Positions 1 through 5,219 of a stretch of DNA of 5,219 bases are shown here, piece after piece. Each line of letters begins with the position of its first letter. Within the stretch, counting starts at the first letter, position 1. This DNA comes from Bacteroidota bacterium (lineage in GTDB: Bacteria > Bacteroidota > Bacteroidia > B-17B0 > Aurantibacillaceae): assembly GCA_947474485.1 (NCBI GenBank), contig CANJJP010000155.1, positions 1 to 5,219 of the forward strand, in the 5' to 3' direction. A model generated the notes under the pieces. That model saw only the letters and a list, made by a program, of their open reading frames with translations. It was not told the origin of the DNA and did not search any database. A program made the translations under genes and the position numbers.

Positions 1-329
1 CACCAGCTCTTATTGTTTCCTTGTTTTACTACACCATAAGCTAAATCTAAATTGCTCGACCAAGTGTTTTCGCCCTTTATATAAGTAGCAAATAAACTTA
101 ATAAACCATTTGCCGAAATTGAACTTTGTCCACCAGCTGCCCAATTGGTTAAGGAAACTTGCTGCCCCCCTATGGTTACAACCCCACCCGTTTTCCATGG
201 TTTAAGACTGTCGGCTTTTTCAGCTTTTAATTTATCTGCTTCTTTTTGTAAGTTTTTGGTTGCCTCGTCGGATTGCGCGAAAGAATAAGATACAAATCCG
301 ATAAAACCAATGATTAGAATTTTCTTCAT
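1..329 (-). CDS. DUF3078 domain secreted protein, N-terminal part (truncated by window edge)
   Basis: The frame starts at an ATG read from base 329 down and stays open to the left edge, giving 109 complete residues; the C-terminus lies outside. Residues 1-18 (MKKILIIGFIGFVSYSFA) form a typical signal peptide, with cleavage likely before QSDE. A short charged stretch rich in Lys and Glu follows (about 24-41), and then a block I recognise as the start of the DUF3078 family of Bacteroidota: WKTGG, a VSLTNWAAGGQ motif near residues 62-72, then NGLLSLFATY and the LDLAYGVVKQG segment near 91-101. Family members are envelope proteins of unknown function with beta-rich sequence, and an outer-membrane barrel is a plausible but unproven structure. 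A match to the Bacteroidota -7 box lies 19 bases upstream of the ATG. It is 81 bases downstream of mqnE on the same strand, so read-through is possible. An overlapping frame at 10-198 is spurious, because this frame alone carries the signal peptide and family motifs. Confidence 0.88.
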   Translation of the reverse strand, partial: MKKILIIGFIGFVSYSFAQSDEATKNLQKEADKLKAEKADSLKPWKTGGVVTIGGQQVSLTNWAAGGQSSISANGLLSLFATYIKGENTWSSNLDLAYGVVKQGNNKSW

Positions 330-348
330 ACTTAATTTAATGAAGAAG

Positions 349-356
349 CAAAAATA
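349..356 (-). promoter_or_regulatory. Candidate -7 promoter box of the DUF3078 gene
   Basis: Read on the minus strand the bases are TATTTTTG, a full match to the Bacteroidota sigma-ABfr consensus TAnnTTTG, 19 bases before the ATG at 329. No clear TTG-type -33 element is seen at the expected distance (the place reads TTAC), so the assignment rests on the -7 box and its position alone. Such boxes also occur by chance in A+T-rich DNA. Confidence 0.45.
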
Positions 357-410
357 GAAAAAATATGTGAACTGAGTAACTTACTTGGTTATTCTAAAGC
401 TAACAAAATG

Positions 411-1541
411 TTAATTAGCATAATCTACAACAACATTATAAAGTGTATCTCTTTCTACTGGTGTTTTACCTACTTGTTGAACAAGCTCAATTAGCTCTTG
501 TGTGCTAAGTTTTGGGCTTTGCTCTTCTGCTCCAGCCATCGAGTATATTTTGGTTGTATCATCAATGGTTCCATCAATATCATCAACACCAAAGTTAAGC
601 GAAAGCTGCGCAGTGCTTCTGCCTATCATTGCCCAATACGCTTTAATATGATCGAAATTATCTAAATAAATTCGGCTTATTGCATAGTTACGTAAATCTT
701 CAATTACGCTTACTTCGGGCACAGTTGACATTTCATTGTTTTTGTTTCTAAACTTTAAAGGAATAAAGCAATTAAAACCTTTTGTTTTATCTTGCAATTG
801 CCTCAATCTTTCCATGTGGTCAACACGATGCCAAAACTTTTCAATATGTCCATAAAGCATGGTTGCGTTTGAATGCATCCCCATATTGTGCCATATTTCG
901 TGAATGGATAACCATTCCTCTGCACTACATTTCCCGCCTGCAATTTTATCTCTTATTTCTGGATGAAAAATTTCTGCTCCGCCGCCAGGCATACTGCCTA
1001 ATCCTGCCTCTTTCATTTTTTGCATTCCTTCTTCGTATGAAAGTTTTGCTTTTTTAAATATGTAGTGATACTCAACAGGTGTAAGTGCTTTAACATGTAA
1101 ATCGGGACGATGAGCTTTTATGGTTCGAAATAACTCTGTATAAAATGCGAAATCTTGTTTTGGAATAACTCCACCAGTTATATGCACTTCGGTTACGTTT
1201 TTATCGTCGTATTTTTTAATGATCTCCATCATTTGTTCTATACTCATTTCCCAACCTTCTTCTTTGTTTTTTATTAAACGAGAGTATGCACAAAATGAGC
1301 AGGTGTAAACACAAATATTTGTTGGTTCAACATGAAAATTGCGATTAAAAAACACCTTATTGCCGGATTTTTTTTCTTTTACGTATTCAGCTAAAACACC
1401 TAAGTATCCTAGTTCTGCATGCTCATATAGATAAATGCCTTCATTCACATCAATACGTTCTCCAGAAAAAACTTTTGTTGCAATTTTTTTTAGTTCATCG
1501 TTGATGTTTGATGATAAGATGGTTTGAAGTGCTGAATCCAT
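411..1541 (-). CDS. mqnE: Aminodeoxyfutalosine synthase MqnE (radical SAM)
   Basis: The product is 376 residues, a normal length for MqnE, a cytoplasmic radical-SAM enzyme of the futalosine menaquinone pathway. The family joins SAM-derived adenosine to 3-[(1-carboxyvinyl)oxy]benzoate to give 6-amino-6-deoxyfutalosine. The [4Fe-4S] motif CxxxCxxC is seen at C77, C81 and C84 within PTNICVYTCSFCAYSR. Other family marks are ITGGV (121-125, the SAM-binding GG), LGSMPGGGAEIF (181-192), NATMLYGHIE (225-234) and the C-terminal VERDTLYN (362-369). The SMPGGGAEIF block favours MqnE over the related MqnC and over the F420 enzyme CofH. The frame could be extended to a TTG at 1562, but that codon is part of the likely -7 promoter box, so the ATG at 1541 is chosen. 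No other mqn gene is in the window. The gene diverges from the serine hydrolase gene across 76 bases. Confidence 0.93.
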   Translation of the reverse strand: MDSALQTILSSNINDELKKIATKVFSGERIDVNEGIYLYEHAELGYLGVLAEYVKEKKSGNKVFFNRNFHVEPTNICVYTCSFCAYSRLIKNKEEGWEMSIEQMMEIIKKYDDKNVTEVHITGGVIPKQDFAFYTELFRTIKAHRPDLHVKALTPVEYHYIFKKAKLSYEEGMQKMKEAGLGSMPGGGAEIFHPEIRDKIAGGKCSAEEWLSIHEIWHNMGMHSNATMLYGHIEKFWHRVDHMERLRQLQDKTKGFNCFIPLKFRNKNNEMSTVPEVSVIEDLRNYAISRIYLDNFDHIKAYWAMIGRSTAQLSLNFGVDDIDGTIDDTTKIYSMAGAEEQSPKLSTQELIELVQQVGKTPVERDTLYNVVVDYAN

Positions 1542-1559
1542 TGTGTTTAAAAATATGAA

Positions 1560-1567
1560 CAAAAGTA
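1560..1567 (-). promoter_or_regulatory. Candidate -7 promoter box of mqnE
   Basis: On the minus strand this reads TACTTTTG, a perfect TAnnTTTG match, ending 18 bases before the mqnE ATG. It rules out the upstream in-frame TTG (1560-1562) as a start, since that codon would lie inside the promoter. A good -33 TTG is not seen at the usual spacing. Confidence 0.55.
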
Positions 1568-1593
1568 CTATAATCTAACTGAAAAAAGGCGCA

Positions 1594-1610
1594 TAATTTT
1601 TGTACTTTAG
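1594..1610 (+). promoter_or_regulatory. Possible promoter of the serine hydrolase gene
   Basis: The stretch holds TAATTTTTG (1594-1602, the TAnnTTTG consensus with one extra base) followed by TACTTTAG (1603-1610, one mismatch to the consensus). Either could be the -7 box, giving a very short leader before the ATG at 1618. Neither is a perfect match and no -33 element stands out. The in-frame TTG at 1600 lies within this element, which argues against it as a start. Confidence 0.35.
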
Positions 1611-1617
1611 TGAAATA

Positions 1618-2871
1618 ATGATAAAAATTAAATACATACCTATTCTCTTGTTTACGCTTGTTTGTTTTGTTTACGTTAATGCACAACAAAATAATTCTGC
1701 ACTCATCGATTCGTTGCTGAAATCAAATCCTACTGCGTTTAAAAACATTACGGATAATTATAGGAAGTACAAAATTCAAATCATTTATACCCGTATTGAC
1801 AGAGATAAACAAAATAAGCCGCATTTTACTAATCACTTTTATTATTACGATAGCACTAATTATTTTTATTGCGCAAGTATGGTAAAATTACCTTGTTCTA
1901 TTTTGGCTTTAGAAAAGGTAAATAATTTAAAAAAATATGATGTAAGTAAAGAGTCTTGCATGCTAACAGATAGCTCAAACTCTTGTCAGCAAAGGTGTTT
2001 GACTGACACAAGTTCTGAAAGCAAATTACCATCTGTTTCAAATTACATAAAAAAAATGTTGTTGGTTAGCGATAATCATGCATTTGGAAGGATATTCGAA
2101 TTTTTAGGAGTTGATTTTATTCATGAAAGATTAGCTGAATTAGGTTTTCCTAAAATTAGAATTGTGCATAGGTTTGATGGAGGATGCAAAGGCGAAGCAA
2201 ATGTGGTAACTAATCCAATTATTTTCAAAGATTTAAATCAAAAAATGCTCTATCAACAGGAGCAATTATATGCAAAGAAAAAATATACTTATCCTTATGG
2301 AACCGCCCAAGTTGGCATTGCATATGTGGATGCTTCAGGTAAAAAAGTAAATAAGCCAAAAGACTTTTCTACTTACAATTACATGAGTTTGTATGATATA
2401 CATAAAGTGCTTCAACAACTTGTGTTTCATGAGCAATTAAATGAAAAAGATAAATACAAAATTACGACGGATGACAGATTATTTTTGATGAAGTATCTTA
2501 GTTTGTATACAAAGGAATCATCAGTTCCAACGTATGACCCTAAAAAATTTCATGATTCATATAAAAAGTATTTTGTTTTTGGTGATTCGAAAAAACCGAT
2601 AATAGATACAAATATTCGTATTTATAATATAGTAGGCCAATCTTACGGGTTTATGGCTGACTGTGCTTACATTGTTGATTTTAATACAAAATCGGAATTT
2701 ATGCTATCCGCTGTTATTTATTCAAATGAAAAAGATATTATTAATACTGGAAAATATGAATACAACTCAATTGCAATGCCTTACTTATCGGAATTAGGAA
2801 GAACGTTTGTTAAATACGAAAAGGCGAGAAAGAAAAAAACACTTCCGGATTTAAACCAATTGCCCCAGTAA
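1618..2871 (+). CDS. Secreted class A beta-lactamase-like serine hydrolase
   Basis: The product has 417 residues. Residues 1-22 form a signal peptide (hydrophobic core 7-20, ending VNAQQ), so it is exported to the periplasm or, if the segment stays uncut, is membrane-anchored. The active-site motif SxxK is S87-M-V-K90, followed 64 residues later by S151-D-N153; the spacing closely matches class A beta-lactamases (S70 to S130). The omega-loop position of Glu166 falls on D187 in HRFD, and the place of the KTG motif appears to be I338-V-G340 before QSYGF, so two canonical catalytic features look altered. It is over 100 residues longer than usual class A enzymes, with extra sequence between about 200 and 330, and has seven cysteines after the signal peptide (85, 93, 114, 123, 127, 190, 349). 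The tail, from about 388, resembles the C-terminus of Bacteroidota serine hydrolases. Beta-lactam hydrolysis cannot be assumed; a peptidoglycan-related hydrolase or an inactive relative is equally possible. The ATG at 1618 is preferred to the TTG at 1600, which adds residues before the signal peptide. Confidence 0.82.
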   Translation: MIKIKYIPILLFTLVCFVYVNAQQNNSALIDSLLKSNPTAFKNITDNYRKYKIQIIYTRIDRDKQNKPHFTNHFYYYDSTNYFYCASMVKLPCSILALEKVNNLKKYDVSKESCMLTDSSNSCQQRCLTDTSSESKLPSVSNYIKKMLLVSDNHAFGRIFEFLGVDFIHERLAELGFPKIRIVHRFDGGCKGEANVVTNPIIFKDLNQKMLYQQEQLYAKKKYTYPYGTAQVGIAYVDASGKKVNKPKDFSTYNYMSLYDIHKVLQQLVFHEQLNEKDKYKITTDDRLFLMKYLSLYTKESSVPTYDPKKFHDSYKKYFVFGDSKKPIIDTNIRIYNIVGQSYGFMADCAYIVDFNTKSEFMLSAVIYSNEKDIINTGKYEYNSIAMPYLSELGRTFVKYEKARKKKTLPDLNQLPQ

Positions 2872-2890
2872 AAAATTATTTGTAATTTTG
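2860..2890 (+). promoter_or_regulatory. Promoter of the TPR protein gene (TTG -33 and TAATTTTG -7)
   Basis: A perfect TAnnTTTG box, TAATTTTG, lies at 2883-2890, and a TTG at 2860-2862 sits 20 bases upstream of it, close to the Bacteroidota spacing of about 19. It is the best two-part promoter in the window. The -33 element overlaps the last codons of the serine hydrolase gene. The ATG at 2911 follows 20 bases after the -7 box, so transcription would start near 2895-2898, leaving a short leader. Confidence 0.6.
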
Positions 2891-2910
2891 AATTGAAAAA
2901 CCATATAACC

Positions 2911-3792
2911 ATGAAAAAATATTTTACTATTATTCTTTTTGTTTGTTCTATTCAACTTTTCTCACAATCTGCCAATGATTATTATTTAGCTGCTGCTGAT
3001 TTGTACAAGGCGGGTAGCTATTCAGAAGCTTTGGACAAGTTTAATGCAGCAATTAAAGCTGATGCTAGTCATGCGGATTATTTTTACGACCGCGGATTAA
3101 ACTATTATGCAATGGGCAATTATTTGCTTGCAATTAAGGATTACAAAGAATCCATGCGTTTAAAGCCTAATATGTATGATGCGCACTATAATTTAGGATT
3201 ATGTTATTATAGTCAGGGTAAATATGCAGATGCTATTGTTGAATTTGATAAGAGCGTAAACTTAAAAGCTGATTATGCAAATTCATATGTTTACAGAGGC
3301 GCGGCAAAATATTTTCTTGCTAAAGACGACGAAGCGATGACTGATTTAAATTTGGCAATAGCTCTTAATGCTGAGAATGCTAACGCTTATTATTATAGAG
3401 GTTTAGTAAAATATCAGAAAGTAGATGATGCAGGGGCAATTGCAGATTACAATAAATCAATAAATATTAAACCTATGTATGATGTTTATTATGCAAGAGG
3501 TTTAGCTAAATATGCTGAAAAGGATTATCAAGGGGCATTAACAGATCATTTATTAAGTATTGCTTTAAACGCAAACTATGCAAAGGCACATATGGAAAAA
3601 GGAATGTGCAATTATATGTTAGCAAAAGATGATGAAGCTATTACGGATTTCAATAAAGCAATTGAGTTAGATGGAAGTTTAGCTAAAGCATATTATTTCC
3701 GTGGTCAATGCAAAAACTACAAAGGTGATAAATCAGGCTCGGAAGCGGATGTTAAAAAGGCTGTTGATTTAGGATATAAAATAGCTAAATAG
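2911..3792 (+). CDS. Exported tetratricopeptide repeat (TPR) protein, eight repeats
   Basis: The product has 293 residues. Residues 1-20 (MKKYFTIILFVCSIQLFSQS) are a signal peptide with cleavage probably near the SQS, so the protein is expected in the periplasm; C12 lies in the hydrophobic core and is not a convincing lipobox. The rest is filled by eight 33-34-residue TPR units, beginning at about 22, 56, 90, 123, 157, 191, 224 and 258. They show the family pattern (Tyr/Gly at the A-helix, Ala at positions 20 and 27, Pro or Asn at the end), for example YSEALDKFNAAIKAD and EAITDFNKAIELD. No catalytic domain is present. TPR arrays are protein-binding scaffolds; the partner is unknown. Repeats 2-4 and 5-7 resemble each other as blocks. 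The gene starts 39 bases after the serine hydrolase but has its own promoter and is followed by a terminator. An in-frame TTG at 2893 is rejected because it would lie at or ahead of the likely transcription start. Confidence 0.9.
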   Translation: MKKYFTIILFVCSIQLFSQSANDYYLAAADLYKAGSYSEALDKFNAAIKADASHADYFYDRGLNYYAMGNYLLAIKDYKESMRLKPNMYDAHYNLGLCYYSQGKYADAIVEFDKSVNLKADYANSYVYRGAAKYFLAKDDEAMTDLNLAIALNAENANAYYYRGLVKYQKVDDAGAIADYNKSINIKPMYDVYYARGLAKYAEKDYQGALTDHLLSIALNANYAKAHMEKGMCNYMLAKDDEAITDFNKAIELDGSLAKAYYFRGQCKNYKGDKSGSEADVKKAVDLGYKIAK

Positions 3793-3835
3793 GCTTTTTA
3801 TCTCCACTAAACTATTTTTGTTAAATTATTAGTTC

Positions 3836-3867
3836 AACATGTTTCGGTATACTGAAACATGTTTTTT
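3836..3867 (+). terminator. Rho-independent terminator after the TPR gene
   Basis: A 10-base-pair stem is formed by AACATGTTTC (3836-3845) and GAAACATGTT (3854-3863) around an 8-base loop GGTATACT, followed at once by a run of six T (3862-3867). It lies 43 bases after the TPR stop codon. The loop is itself nearly self-complementary, so the 28 bases form an almost perfect palindrome with a single G/T mismatch pair. It separates the TPR gene from the beta-helix gene. Confidence 0.85.
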
Positions 3868-3890
3868 ACCACCGCTTGTCTTGTTTTTTG

Positions 3891-3911
3891 CTTATTTAAG
3901 CGTTAAATAAG
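3891..3911. repeat. Perfect 9-base inverted repeat with a 3-base spacer
   Basis: CTTATTTAA (3891-3899), GCG, TTAAATAAG (3903-3911). The arms are exact reverse complements. No T tract follows on the plus strand and no usable one follows on the minus strand, so it is not a normal terminator. It lies 63 bases upstream of the -7 box of the beta-helix gene, so a regulator-binding site is one possibility; chance in A+T-rich DNA is another. Confidence 0.5.
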
Positions 3912-3973
3912 TCATATTTGTATAATTTATTATCAAATAGTTAACAATTTAATGTTATTAAATTTAAAAAACT

Positions 3974-3981
3974 TAATTTTG
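3974..3981 (+). promoter_or_regulatory. Candidate -7 promoter box of the beta-helix protein gene
   Basis: TAATTTTG is a perfect TAnnTTTG match, 33 bases before the ATG at 4015 and identical to the box of the TPR gene. At the expected -33 distance the sequence reads AATG (3951-3954), a weak match to TTTG. Confidence 0.5.
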
Positions 3982-4014
3982 CTTATAGGTTTCTTAAAAG
4001 CAAATAAATAAATC

Positions 4015-5219
4015 ATGATAAACAATTACAAAACAATCAAACAAAAAGCCTCGATTAAATTTTCGACTTTTGTTTTTGCAATTCTGACTCTCTTTTCAGC
4101 TTCAGAATTAAAGGCTCAGCTTTCTGGAACTAAAAATATTCCAGGTGATTATGCTGATTTAGTTACCGCGATTACTGACCTAAACACACAAGGTGTTGGC
4201 GCAGGTGGTGTAACATTAAACTTAGTGGCTGCGAACCCACAGGTAGCGCCAGCTGGTGGTTATGTTATTACTGCAACAGGTACATTAGCTGATCAAATTA
4301 CTCTAACAGGTAATGGTAACACTATCACATCTTCAACAACAAATGTTGGTGGTGCATTAAATGATGGTATTATTAAATTAGTAGGTGCTGATTATGTTAC
4401 TATTCAAGGTTTCACTTTAATGGAAAGTGCCGCTAATACAATTACTACAGCTGGAACAAATAATATGACTGAGTGGGGTGTTGCTTTATTATATGCAACT
4501 ACTTCTAATGGTGCGCAAAATAATACAATTCAAAACAATACGATAAGTTTAAATAGGACTTATACTAATAGCTTCGGTATTTATAGTAGTGTTAGGCATT
4601 CAGCTTCGTCTGTAACGGCGACTGCAGATATTACTGCTGTTTCAGGTTCAAATGCAAACAATAAAGTCTACTCGAATAGTATTTCGAATGTTAACTATGG
4701 AATTGTTTTTATTGGTTCAGGCGCAGCAGCACAAATGGATGCAGGAAATGACATTGGAGGAAGTTCTATCGCTACTGGAAATATTTTAACAAATTGGGGT
4801 GGCGCTCCTTCTGCTACTGCTTATGTAAACTTAACTGGTAGCAATTATTCAATTTTCATGAACCATCAAATAAATAATAATATTTCTTTTAATAGCATTA
4901 CAAGTGCTGCTATTTCGGGCACTACTATGACGTTTGGGGGTATATTGTTAAATTATTCAGTTGCCCAACCAACTGGTACAATAGCAACAACTGTTAATAG
5001 TAACACTGTTACACTTTCAAGTGGCAATTTATCAGGTCCAATGATTGGTATAAACAATCAAGGAATAACAACCGCATTGGCAACTTCATCCGTAACAATC
5101 TCAAATAACTTAGTTACTAATTGTGTTATTAGTGGTGTGGCGTCAAGCTCTGCTTTTACTGGAATTACAAATCTTTCAGCTTGTGGAACTTTGCAAATGA
5201 ATAATAATACTGTTAAGGG
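4015..5219 (+). CDS. Secreted right-handed beta-helix repeat protein, N-terminal part (truncated by window edge)
   Basis: From the ATG at 4015 the frame is open to the right edge (401 full residues). Residues 1-34 form a long signal peptide: a basic start, hydrophobic stretch 18-30, and cleavage likely at KA34/Q35. Next comes LSGTKNIPGDYADLVTAITDL, a pattern I know from large Bacteroidota surface proteins that start with a 'set of the table' strand before a parallel beta-helix. Helix-coil units rich in Asn, Thr, Ser and Gly follow, with motifs such as VTIQGFTL (128-135), NNTIQNNTISLN (169-180), VYSNSISNVNYGIVFIG (218-234), NNISFNSITSAAISG (288-302), VTISNNLVTN (360-369) and LQMNNNTVKG (393-402). 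The Asn stacking within turns is typical of right-handed beta-helices. The likely role is an adhesin or surface-bound polysaccharide-interacting protein; a type IX secretion sorting domain at the unseen C-terminus is expected but not seen. No catalytic motif of a lyase is identifiable. It has its own -7 box and sits after the TPR terminator. Confidence 0.85.
   Translation, partial: MINNYKTIKQKASIKFSTFVFAILTLFSASELKAQLSGTKNIPGDYADLVTAITDLNTQGVGAGGVTLNLVAANPQVAPAGGYVITATGTLADQITLTGNGNTITSSTTNVGGALNDGIIKLVGADYVTIQGFTLMESAANTITTAGTNNMTEWGVALLYATTSNGAQNNTIQNNTISLNRTYTNSFGIYSSVRHSASSVTATADITAVSGSNANNKVYSNSISNVNYGIVFIGSGAAAQMDAGNDIGGSSIATGNILTNWGGAPSATAYVNLTGSNYSIFMNHQINNNISFNSITSAAISGTTMTFGGILLNYSVAQPTGTIATTVNSNTVTLSSGNLSGPMIGINNQGITTALATSSVTISNNLVTNCVISGVASSSAFTGITNLSACGTLQMNNNTVK

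Larger units (their letters stand above)
3868..4014. other. A+T-rich intergenic region upstream of the beta-helix gene
   Basis: After the terminator I see no coding frame, tRNA or known RNA motif here. The stretch holds the inverted repeat at 3891-3911, several weak TAnnTTTG-like words (for example CATATTTG at 3913-3920), and the promoter at 3974-3981. The leader between the -7 box and the ATG is about 33 bases, A-rich and without a Shine-Dalgarno sequence. Confidence 0.6.

Noticed and set aside
10..198. Minus-strand 62-codon open frame
   Set aside because: It overlaps the DUF3078 gene in another frame. The overlapping frame has a signal peptide and recognisable family motifs, this one has neither.
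330..410. Terminator for mqnE
   Set aside because: Only very short inverted repeats (AGTAA-G-TTACT, and GTTA/TAAC) were found, with an impossible or weak loop and no proper T tract, so mqnE may run into the DUF3078 gene.
782..1057. Plus-strand 91-codon open frame inside mqnE
   Set aside because: It is antisense to the conserved core of mqnE, has no family resemblance and no promoter-like word at its start.
1542..1562. Seven-residue N-terminal extension of mqnE from a TTG
   Set aside because: The TTG lies inside a perfect TAnnTTTG box, so it would not be in the transcript.
1495..1689. Minus-strand 64-codon open frame across the divergent region
   Set aside because: It overlaps the starts of both mqnE and the serine hydrolase gene and the promoter boxes of both, with a low-complexity product.
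3813..3835. Possible small RNA: TATTTTTG box (3813-3820) just ahead of the terminator hairpin
   Set aside because: The RNA would be about 40 bases, almost all of it the hairpin, and no -33 element is seen. Chance match in A+T-rich DNA is more likely.

Overview
The window looks like chromosomal DNA from a Bacteroidota member, probably an environmental, low-GC lineage. Supporting signs are the strong A+T bias, starts with no Shine-Dalgarno sequence but with TAnnTTTG-type -7 boxes in front of them, a DUF3078-type secreted protein, and a large Asn/Thr/Gly/Ser-rich secreted beta-helix protein of the kind Bacteroidota export in bulk. There is no sign of phage, insertion sequence, CRISPR, tRNA or rRNA.

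Layout: a left minus-strand block holds mqnE (ATG at 1541, stop at 411) and, after an 81-base gap, the N-terminal part of a DUF3078 protein (ATG at 329, running off the left edge). A 76-base divergent region (1542-1617) separates this block from a plus-strand block. The plus-strand block holds a secreted class A beta-lactamase-like serine hydrolase (1618-2871), an exported protein made of eight TPR repeats (2911-3792), a strong hairpin terminator (3836-3867), and a 147-base A+T-rich spacer with an inverted repeat and a promoter. It ends with a secreted right-handed beta-helix protein starting at 4015 and open to the right edge.

Functionally the genes do not form one obvious pathway. mqnE is a cytoplasmic radical-SAM enzyme of the futalosine route to menaquinone. 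The other four products all carry N-terminal signal peptides and act in the periplasm, outer membrane or outside the cell. Most genes seem to have their own promoter, so this is a row of mostly independent envelope and housekeeping genes rather than a single operon. For four of the five genes the upstream in-frame TTG codons or promoter positions help set the start, and the ATG chosen here is the one downstream of the -7 box.

I see no convincing new multi-gene system. The points most worth a second look are the serine hydrolase (catalytic Ser-Lys and SDN present, but the Lys of the KTG-type motif and the omega-loop Glu apparently replaced), a three-repeat block duplication inside the TPR protein, and the palindromic elements between the TPR gene and the beta-helix gene.
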